Positions 1 to 5,673 of a stretch of DNA of 5,673 nucleotides are shown piece after piece. The DNA is from JAVVFH01 sp032250585. GTDB lineage: Bacteria; Pseudomonadota; Gammaproteobacteria; Xanthomonadales; SZUA-36. Under the pieces are notes generated by a model. The model was not told the DNA's origin and made no database searches. It saw only the letters and a list, made by a program, of their open reading frames with translations. The DNA lies in NCBI GenBank assembly GCA_032250585.1, contig JAVVFH010000228.1, positions 1 to 5,673 on the forward strand. The letters are read 5' to 3'. Each line of letters starts with the position of its first letter. The stretch's first letter is position 1. Made by a program: the position numbers and the translations under genes.

Positions 1-59
1 CTCCGTGCGAGGCCGCCGGCGATGCTGTGCACCGAGGCGAGTCGGTGAATCTCTTCCAC
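1..59 (-). CDS. Possible 5' end of an unidentified gene, cut by the window edge
   Basis: The minus-strand frame starting at GTG 59 stays open to the window edge. Its 19 complete codons read V-EEIHRLASVHSIAGGLAR, mostly with G or C in third position as in the neighbouring genes. A GAGG lies 9 bases before the GTG and overlaps the end of the upstream gene. An alternative in-frame TTG at 74 overlaps that gene's TGA stop and has AAGGA 9 bases before it. Either start would make this the next gene of an operon with the exported-protein gene, probably translationally coupled. The product cannot be named from so few residues, and the open frame could be chance in GC-rich DNA. Confidence 0.3.
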   Translation of the reverse strand, partial: MEEIHRLASVHSIAGGLAR

Positions 60-70
60 GCCCGCAAGCC

Positions 71-697
71 TCAAGCCGCGGCGTCCTTCGGCGCCTCGCT
101 GCCGCGTTCGTAGCCGAGGCTCGGCGACAGCCAGCGCTCCGCCACGGCCGCGTCCAGCAATTCCTGCAGCCCAGCCACGGCCGGGCCGAGTTCGATCGTC
201 ACCGCGCCCAGCCGCGGGTGCGCGTACTCTTTGATCCATGCCTGGACAAAGCGGGGCAACAGCGGCTCCCGGTCCTCGGCCCGCAACAGGTCGGAGTCCT
301 CGACCCGGAACGAGACGGAGGACGAGCCGGGCGACACCTGCGCCGTCTGCAGGGTTTCGATCAGGCCGTGCCAGGATTTGGCCAGCCAGCATCTGCCGCC
401 CAGCGGCGTGCCCGTTTGCGCGTGCAGCGTCGTGAGCAGCCGGACGCGCCCGTCGTCGGCCCCTTCGACGCGGGGCTCGGCCAGCGTCAGGATGTTGCAG
501 CGCTGTGCGTCCGCGAGCAGCTCGGCCGTGCCGTTCGCGCCGGTGAACACCTGCTCGCCCAGCGCCTGCTCCACGATACGGTAGTCCAGTGCCACCGGGA
601 TCTCCAGCGGCGCGGCGAGCACGCCGGCCGGGAACAGGGCGCTGCCGGCTGAAAGTGCCAGTGCCAGCGCGCAAAAATGTCGATGTGACTGTCTCAC
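71..697 (-). CDS. Hypothetical exported (periplasmic) protein, 208 aa
   Basis: I do not recognise the function. The N-terminus is a convincing Sec signal peptide: Arg2 and several His, then a hydrophobic stretch at about residues 8-27 (FCALALALSAGSALFPAGVL), then an Ala-rich cleavage site near residues 27-29. The mature part is about 180 residues, soluble-looking, with no further membrane segment. It has two cysteines, Cys67 and Cys103, which could form a disulphide in the periplasm. The middle (about 66-135) alternates polar and hydrophobic residues as beta-strands do, and the last third (about 145-190) looks helical. The start is GTG 697, the only usual start codon after the in-frame TGA at 713-715, but it lacks a good ribosome site. 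No lipobox cysteine follows the signal. A small lipid- or ligand-binding fold is possible but is a guess. The opposite strand has a 215-codon open frame that I treat as a shadow, because only this strand gives a signal peptide. Confidence 0.72.
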   Translation of the reverse strand: MRQSHRHFCALALALSAGSALFPAGVLAAPLEIPVALDYRIVEQALGEQVFTGANGTAELLADAQRCNILTLAEPRVEGADDGRVRLLTTLHAQTGTPLGGRCWLAKSWHGLIETLQTAQVSPGSSSVSFRVEDSDLLRAEDREPLLPRFVQAWIKEYAHPRLGAVTIELGPAVAGLQELLDAAVAERWLSPSLGYERGSEAPKDAAA

Positions 698-918
698 GGA
701 GCGGTCGAGTTCTCAAAGGGTGATGAATTTCCGGCAACCCTCTGACACGCGGTGGCCGGCACAGGTTCCAGTGTAAGGCAGGAAATGCGTGGAGACTCTT
801 TCGTGTGAGTCAGGCCGTCTTGGCCTGATTGTCCAGTGCTCAATAATACCCCTGTTCGAACTCAGCCGGAGGAACGTCTCCGATCGGGCTCGACTGATGG
901 CGATGCTTGTGTGTAAGC
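698..918. other. Gene-free intergenic stretch upstream of the exported-protein gene
   Basis: No convincing gene, RNA or clear promoter was found here. It should contain the promoter of the minus-strand exported-protein gene. The nearest candidate is a TATTAT on the minus strand around 845-850, with no acceptable -35 partner. A small inverted repeat lies at 810-828 (arms TCAGGCC and GGCCTGA, 5-base loop), without a T-run on either side. A 61-codon plus-strand frame from 789 runs through the groEL terminator and has no protein-like character. Confidence 0.5.
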
Positions 919-950
919 AAAAAGAAACCCCACCGCAAGGGTGGGGTTTC
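919..950 (-). terminator. Rho-independent terminator of the groES-groEL operon
   Basis: A perfect 11-bp stem (plus-strand arms GAAACCCCACC at 924-934 and GGTGGGGTTTC at 940-950) encloses a 5-base loop. Read on the minus strand, the stem is followed directly by five T (the A-run at 919-923). On the plus strand the stem is followed by GGAAAAATGG, so it works only leftward, for transcripts leaving groEL. It lies about 75 bases after the groEL stop and also insulates the exported-protein gene from chaperonin transcription. Confidence 0.9.
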
Positions 951-958
951 GGAAAAAT

Positions 959-984
959 GGGGTCAGAGTCGTGACTCTGACCCC
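959..984. repeat. Near-perfect palindrome, REP-like element
   Basis: Two perfectly complementary 12-base arms, GGGGTCAGAGTC (959-970) and GACTCTGACCCC (973-984), are separated by GT. It lies between the groEL stop and the terminator, so it is transcribed in the groEL mRNA 3' end and would fold as a very stable hairpin. The arms, and the AAAAAT just before them, resemble from memory a dispersed GGGGTCAGAGT-type palindrome found in many proteobacterial genomes near Y1 (REP-associated tyrosine) transposases. Only one copy is in this window, so its repetitive nature is inferred. It could instead simply be an mRNA 3'-stabilising hairpin. Confidence 0.6.
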
Positions 985-1023
985 TAGGGCCTCGCGGCCC
1001 CGGGTCTTGCCGGCAGGGCTGCC

Positions 1024-2673
<1,650 letters not shown>

Positions 2674-2680
2674 GTTCTGT

Positions 2681-2685
2681 TCCTC
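2681..2685 (-). promoter_or_regulatory. groEL ribosome binding site
   Basis: GAGGA on the minus strand sits 7 bases before the groEL ATG at 2673. It fixes that start and lies in the 42-base groES-groEL spacer, which shows no promoter or hairpin of its own, as expected for co-transcribed subunits. Confidence 0.85.
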
Positions 2686-2715
2686 AAATTTGCGAATTCG
2701 TTAGTCAGTGGGTTG

Positions 2716-3006
2716 TCAGTCTTCGATGACGGCCATGATGTCGTCTTCACGCATCACCAGCAGGTCGTCACCTTCCACCTTGACTTCGGTACCGGAATAC
2801 TTGCCGAACAGGACCGTGTCGCCGGCTTTCACGTCGAGACCGCGCACTTCACCGTTCTCGAGTACCTTGCCGTTACCGACTGCCTGTACCTTGCCGCGGA
2901 TCGGTTTTTCAGCGACGTTGTCGGGAATCACGATTCCCCCGGCGGACAGCTTTTCTTCCTCTACGCGCTTGACGATCACGCGATCATGCAAAGGACGAAG
3001 TTTCAT
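2716..3006 (-). CDS. groES: Co-chaperonin GroES (Hsp10), 96 aa
   Basis: Heptameric lid that binds the GroEL ring and closes the folding chamber. The protein begins MKLRPLHDRVIVKR, the family's first beta-strand. Residues about 16-33 form the mobile loop, whose hydrophobic IVI in SAGGIVIPDNVAEKP contacts the GroEL apical domain. AVGNGKVLENGEVR holds the roof hairpin, and GDTVLFGKYSGTEV and the final DDIMAVIED are typical of the family. I chose ATG 3006 over the in-frame TTG at 3021: ATG gives the family's N-terminus and 96-residue length and has GGGAGA 7 bases upstream, whereas the TTG start would overlap that ribosome site. It is the first gene of the heat-shock operon, with a predicted leader of about 105 bases from the sigma-32 promoter. 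Confidence 0.98.
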   Translation of the reverse strand: MKLRPLHDRVIVKRVEEEKLSAGGIVIPDNVAEKPIRGKVQAVGNGKVLENGEVRGLDVKAGDTVLFGKYSGTEVKVEGDDLLVMREDDIMAVIED

Positions 3007-3013
3007 TTCAGAA

Positions 3014-3019
3014 TCTCCC
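3014..3019 (-). promoter_or_regulatory. groES ribosome binding site
   Basis: GGGAGA on the minus strand, 7 bases before ATG 3006, decides the start of groES against the upstream in-frame TTG at 3021. Confidence 0.8.
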
Positions 3020-3043
3020 AATATTCAGTATGTTCGAGTAATT

Positions 3044-3078
3044 GGACGAGCGGCTTGTGGCCGCCCGGCACAATGTCC
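3044..3078 (-). other. Possible hairpin in the groES leader
   Basis: In the minus-strand transcript, GCGGC (3064-3060) can pair with GCCGC (3054-3050) around a 5-base loop, and GGAC (3078-3075) with GTCC (3047-3044) outside it, across an uneven internal loop. A competing pairing of TTGTG with CACAA uses part of the same bases. The structure lies between the predicted transcription start and the ribosome site but does not cover the latter. It may be chance in GC-rich DNA. Confidence 0.25.
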
Positions 3079-3119
3079 GTCTGTACGCGGGTCTTCACCT
3101 TTAGTACAGCCTGCGAGCG

Positions 3120-3148
3120 AGATGGGGTTGCGGTAAATTCATTTCAAG
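3120..3148 (-). promoter_or_regulatory. Sigma-32 (RpoH) heat-shock promoter of groES-groEL
   Basis: On the minus strand CTTGAAA (3148-3142) is followed after 14 bases by CCCCATCT (3127-3120). This matches the known sigma-32 consensus, CTTGAAA and CCCCAT-T spaced by about 11-16 bases, almost perfectly. Transcription should begin near 3112, giving a leader of roughly 105 bases before groES. No CIRCE inverted repeat (the HrcA operator, TTAGCACTC and its complement) was seen in the leader, so control appears to be by positive sigma-32 regulation alone. A separate vegetative promoter is not obvious. Confidence 0.92.
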
Positions 3149-3247
3149 GGAAGGTCGCAGCGATTTGCCATTCTTTTTATGCGGCCGGCTGTGAAAATGT
3201 CCGCAAAAAGTGAGAAATACGCCGTCCGTCGACCGCCTTCACTGCTG

Positions 3248-3253
3248 TAGAAT
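3248..3253 (+). promoter_or_regulatory. Candidate -10 box of rep, very close to its start codon
   Basis: TAGAAT matches TATAAT at five of six positions and ends 10 bases before the rep ATG at 3264. Transcription would start near 3260, leaving a leader of only a few bases, which fits the absence of a Shine-Dalgarno before that ATG. No acceptable -35 hexamer lies at the right distance and there is no proper extended -10, so the call is tentative. Confidence 0.35.
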
Positions 3254-3263
3254 CCAGTCCTTC

Positions 3264-5267
3264 ATGGCCGCACCTCCCATCCAGCTCAACGACCCTCAAA
3301 AAGCCGCCGTGCACTACACCAGCGGCCCGCTGCTGGTGCTGGCCGGAGCCGGCAGCGGCAAGACCCGCGTGATCATCGAAAAGATCGTTTATCTGGTGCA
3401 GACACGGGGTCTGCCGGCACAGAAAATCGCCGCCATCACCTTCACCAACAAAGCCGCCCGCGAGATGCGCGAACGGCTCACCGCACGGCTCGGCGCCGCG
3501 AAAGCCGGCGAAGTCACGGTCTCGACCTTCCACTCGCTGGGCTGGCGCATCCTGCGAGCCCATCACGACATCCTCGGTTACCGGCCGGGCATCAGTATCC
3601 TCGACGAGCAGGACAGCCAGACGGTGGTGCGCGACCTGCTGCCGGAAGGCACCGCGCCGGAAACGGTGCGGGTCGCCCGCGCCCAGCTGTCGCGCTGGAA
3701 AAACTGCGCCCTGGCCGCCGGCGACGTGCCGGGCGAGACGCTGAGTGGCGGCGAGGCCGCCATCGTGCGGCTGTATCAGCGTTATGAAGACCACCTGCGC
3801 CAGCTGAACGCGGTCGATTTCGACGACCTGATCCTGCAGCCGCTGCTGCTGCTGCGCACCGGGGAGGTGCGCCTGCAATGGCAGCAGGAAATCCGCTACC
3901 TGCTGGTGGACGAGTACCAGGATACCAACGAAACGCAGTACCAGTTGCTGCGCTTGCTGGCCGGCCCGGAAGGCCGCCTGACGGCGGTGGGTGACGACGA
4001 CCAGTCGATCTACGGCTGGCGCGGCGCGCAGCCGGAAAACCTGCAGCAGCTGGCGGCCGACTTCCCGCGCCTGGAGGTCATCAAGCTGGAGCAGAATTAC
4101 CGTTCCTGCGGCACCGTGCTGCAGGCTGCCAATGCCTTGATCGCGAACAATCCCCACGCCATCCAAAAGCGGTTGTGGAGCGCGCTGCATGAAGGCGAGC
4201 CGATCCGTATCGTGCCCTGCGCCGACGAGGAGGAAGAGGCTTCGATGATCGCCGCCGAAATCCTTCATCGCCAGTACACGAGCCGGGCGAACTGGGGGGA
4301 TTTCGCGGTGCTCTACCGCAGCAACATCCAGTCGCGGCGGCTGGAGCAGGCGCTGCGGGAGCAGAACATTCCCTATCACCTGTCCGGCGGCACCTCGTTT
4401 TTCGAGCGCACGGAAATAAAAGACCTGATGTGCTACCTGCGCCTGGCCGTGAACCCCGACGACAACACCGCCTTCCTGCGCGTGGTGAACACGCCCCGCC
4501 GCGACATCGGGGTGGCTTCGCGCGCGGCGATTGCGACGCAGGCCCGGCACCGTCGGCTCAGCCTGTTCGAAGCCAGCCTGCTGCCGGAGTGCCGGGCCGC
4601 GCTGAAGCCGCGCAGCGCGGCCAGCCTGGAGGCTTTTTGCCGTCTGCTGGTGGAAACGGGCGATCGTGGCGAACGGGGTGATCCGCTGGTGGCGGTCAAA
4701 GACCTGTTCGAGCGGATTGATTACCTGGCGTGGATTCGCGACCAGTCGGACAGCCCGCCCGCCGCCGAGCGCCGCATCGACAACGTGCGCGAACTGCAGG
4801 CCTGGCTGGGCCGTTTACAGCAAGGGCGTCCCGGACAAAGCCTGACGGATCTGATGGGCCGGCTGTGCCTGCTGACCAGTCTCGACCAGGACAAGGACCC
4901 GGGCGAGCAGGTGCGGCTGATGACGCTGCACGGATCGAAAGGGCTGGAATTTCCGCACGTATTCATCGCCGGGGTCGAGGAGGATTTGCTGCCTCACCGC
5001 AACAGCCTCGGGCAGGACGCCGAGCAGGAAGAACGCCGCCTGCTCTATGTCGGGATCACCCGCGCCCGCGAGTCACTGACCCTCAGTTTCACCGCCAGCC
5101 GGCGGCGCTACGGTGAACAGCTGGCCTGCAAACCCAGCCGTTTTCTGAAAGAACTGCCCCCGAAATTGCTCGAGTGGCGGGGAGAAGACGTCGAGCGCGA
5201 CCACGCGCGCACACGCGAGCGGGCGGCGACCCATCTCGACAAGCTCAAGGAACTGTTCGGTTCCTGA
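3264..5267 (+). CDS. rep: ATP-dependent DNA helicase Rep, 667 aa
   Basis: Superfamily 1A helicase that moves 3'-5' on single-stranded DNA, removes protein roadblocks ahead of replication forks and helps restart them. All motifs are present: Walker A GAGSGKT (28-34), Ia with TFTNKAAREM (59-68), Ib TFHSLG (88-93), Walker B DEYQDT (216-221), III GDDDQSIYGWRGA (243-255), IV EQNYRS (276-281), V MTLHGSKGLEFPHVF (553-567) and VI EERRLLYVGITRA (589-601). The length matches E. coli Rep (673). Rep rather than UvrD or PcrA is favoured by ISGGTSFF-like LSGGTSFF (373-380) followed by EIKDL, by DFDDLIL, and by the short C-terminus. ATG 3264 was chosen because homology begins there (QLNDPQKAAV). An in-frame GTG at 3210 would add 18 residues unlike Rep. 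It is divergent from groES and convergent with the DksA-like gene. A 457-codon frame on the opposite strand is a shadow. Confidence 0.96.
   Translation: MAAPPIQLNDPQKAAVHYTSGPLLVLAGAGSGKTRVIIEKIVYLVQTRGLPAQKIAAITFTNKAAREMRERLTARLGAAKAGEVTVSTFHSLGWRILRAHHDILGYRPGISILDEQDSQTVVRDLLPEGTAPETVRVARAQLSRWKNCALAAGDVPGETLSGGEAAIVRLYQRYEDHLRQLNAVDFDDLILQPLLLLRTGEVRLQWQQEIRYLLVDEYQDTNETQYQLLRLLAGPEGRLTAVGDDDQSIYGWRGAQPENLQQLAADFPRLEVIKLEQNYRSCGTVLQAANALIANNPHAIQKRLWSALHEGEPIRIVPCADEEEEASMIAAEILHRQYTSRANWGDFAVLYRSNIQSRRLEQALREQNIPYHLSGGTSFFERTEIKDLMCYLRLAVNPDDNTAFLRVVNTPRRDIGVASRAAIATQARHRRLSLFEASLLPECRAALKPRSAASLEAFCRLLVETGDRGERGDPLVAVKDLFERIDYLAWIRDQSDSPPAAERRIDNVRELQAWLGRLQQGRPGQSLTDLMGRLCLLTSLDQDKDPGEQVRLMTLHGSKGLEFPHVFIAGVEEDLLPHRNSLGQDAEQEERRLLYVGITRARESLTLSFTASRRRYGEQLACKPSRFLKELPPKLLEWRGEDVERDHARTRERAATHLDKLKELFGS
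5248..5265. other. Small inverted repeat across the rep stop codon
   Basis: AGGAAC (5248-5253) and GTTCCT (5260-5265) are complementary around a 6-base loop and reach into the rep stop. Neither strand continues with a T-run, so it is not a standard intrinsic terminator. It is the only hairpin seen near the 24-base gap between the convergent rep and DksA-like genes. Confidence 0.25.
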
Positions 5268-5291
5268 AAGCGGCCTGGGTGACTCGTCGGC

Positions 5292-5636
5292 TCATTTGCC
5301 TTCGTTTTTTTCGGCGCAGACGATGCACAGGCGCGCGGTCGGGTCGACTTCCAGCCGCGCGGCGGCGATTTCTTCGCCACAGTCCAGGCAGTCGCCAAAC
5401 TCGCCTTCTTCGATCCGCCGCAGCGCGGCCGCGACCTGGCGCAGCCTTTCGCGCCGCCGCCGGCCGGTCTCGAGCGACATCGCCTGCGCCTGCAGCGCGT
5501 CCATGCGCGATAGCCGACCCATGCGGGTCTGGTCGAGTTCTACGGGCCGTTCCGCCTCGTCGCCGGTTTCCTGGGCGGCGCGCAGCTGATCGCGCAGCGC
5601 CAGCAATTTTTTTCGTTGGTTTTCAATGTCGCTCAT
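5292..5636 (-). CDS. TraR/DksA-family C4 zinc-finger protein, 114 aa
   Basis: Probable RNA polymerase-binding regulator. The C-terminal half has the family's zinc finger: Cys83-X2-Cys86 (DCLDCGEEI), then Cys104-X2-Cys107 (LCIVCA), 17 residues apart, preceded by the typical RRIEEGEFGDC. The N-terminal half is charged and helical (about 3-24 and 40-75), suitable for a coiled coil entering the polymerase secondary channel. It is shorter than E. coli DksA (151) and longer than TraR (73). The DxxDxA tip motif of DksA is absent; that region reads DQTRMGRLSRMDA (35-47), which I recall as characteristic of a separate, common proteobacterial subgroup. Whether it acts with ppGpp like DksA is therefore open, and I give no symbol. 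ATG 5636 fits the subgroup length, although the frame stays open upstream to the window edge. It converges with rep at 24 bases. Confidence 0.88.
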   Translation of the reverse strand: MSDIENQRKKLLALRDQLRAAQETGDEAERPVELDQTRMGRLSRMDALQAQAMSLETGRRRRERLRQVAAALRRIEEGEFGDCLDCGEEIAAARLEVDPTARLCIVCAEKNEGK

Positions 5637-5642
5637 GGCTTC

Positions 5643-5671
5643 ATCATAACGCGCGACGCGCGGGCTGTCCG
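5643..5671 (-). promoter_or_regulatory. Sigma-70-type promoter of the DksA-like gene
   Basis: On the minus strand CGGACA (5671-5666; four of six to TTGACA) is followed after exactly 17 bases by TATGAT (5648-5643; five of six to TATAAT). Only six bases separate the -10 box from the ATG at 5636, so transcription would start at or next to the start codon. There is no strong Shine-Dalgarno (only GAAG close to the ATG), which fits a leaderless message. If the true promoter lies beyond the window, this match is chance. Confidence 0.5.
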
Positions 5672-5673
5672 CG

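Noticed and set aside
5..652. A 215-codon plus-strand frame opposite the exported-protein gene
   Set aside because: Its product is an Arg- and Gln-rich low-complexity shadow with no domain, while the opposite strand encodes a clean signal peptide and a balanced protein.
789..974. A 61-codon plus-strand frame in the intergenic gap
   Set aside because: It starts with GTG without a ribosome site, runs through the terminator and into the palindrome, and has no recognisable protein character.
987..1015. Short GC palindromes (GGGCC/GGCCC at 987-1000 and TGCCGGCA at 1008-1015) after groEL
   Set aside because: Arms of only 4-5 bases are expected by chance in GC-rich DNA, and neither is followed by a T-run.
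3007..3263. CIRCE (HrcA) operator upstream of groES
   Set aside because: I looked for TTAGCACTC and its inverted partner and found neither; control is better explained by the sigma-32 promoter.
3177..4550. A 457-codon open frame on the minus strand opposite rep
   Set aside because: It is antisense to the motif-complete Rep helicase and its product is a low-complexity Gln-, Ala-, Arg- and Val-rich shadow. It also starts inside rep.
5268..5312. Possible rep terminator using the T-run at 5304-5311
   Set aside because: The only stem before it has three base pairs (GGC/GCC), and it lies inside the DksA-like coding sequence.

Overview
The window looks like ordinary chromosome of a GC-rich gammaproteobacterium. 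The GroES (with a GGIVIP mobile loop), the 549-residue GroEL with a GGM tail, a full-length Rep helicase and a short DksA/TraR-type zinc-finger protein all fit that class. The GroES wording recalls Chromatiales/Ectothiorhodospiraceae-like lineages, but this is recall and no search was run. No phage, plasmid, CRISPR, rRNA or tRNA signal was seen.

Layout, left to right. The left edge may hold the first codons of a minus-strand gene (1-59, weak call). Upstream of it on the same strand is an unrecognised exported protein of 208 residues (71-697). A gene-free gap follows (698-1023). It contains a strong minus-strand intrinsic terminator (919-950) and, next to it, a near-perfect 12-bp-arm palindrome (959-984) that resembles a REP-type element. 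The minus-strand chaperonin operon comes next: groEL (1024-2673) and, 42 bases upstream of it, groES (2716-3006). Its control region holds an almost textbook sigma-32 heat-shock promoter at 3120-3148. On the other side of that 257-base divergent region, rep (3264-5267) runs on the plus strand. Rep converges with the DksA-like gene (5292-5636, minus), whose promoter lies at the right edge of the window.

How the genes relate. GroES and GroEL form one folding machine and should be co-induced by heat from the sigma-32 promoter, with transcription ending at the hairpin at 919-950. Rep is a 3'-5' accessory replicative helicase. The DksA-like protein probably binds RNA polymerase. These two share no obvious pathway with the chaperonin, so the arrangement looks like neighbouring housekeeping units rather than a functional island.

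I did not find a convincing undescribed system. The points most worth a second look are the palindrome beside the groEL terminator, the unrecognised exported protein, the short DksA paralogue with a non-canonical coiled-coil tip, and the promoter -10 boxes that sit almost on the start codons of rep and the DksA-like gene.
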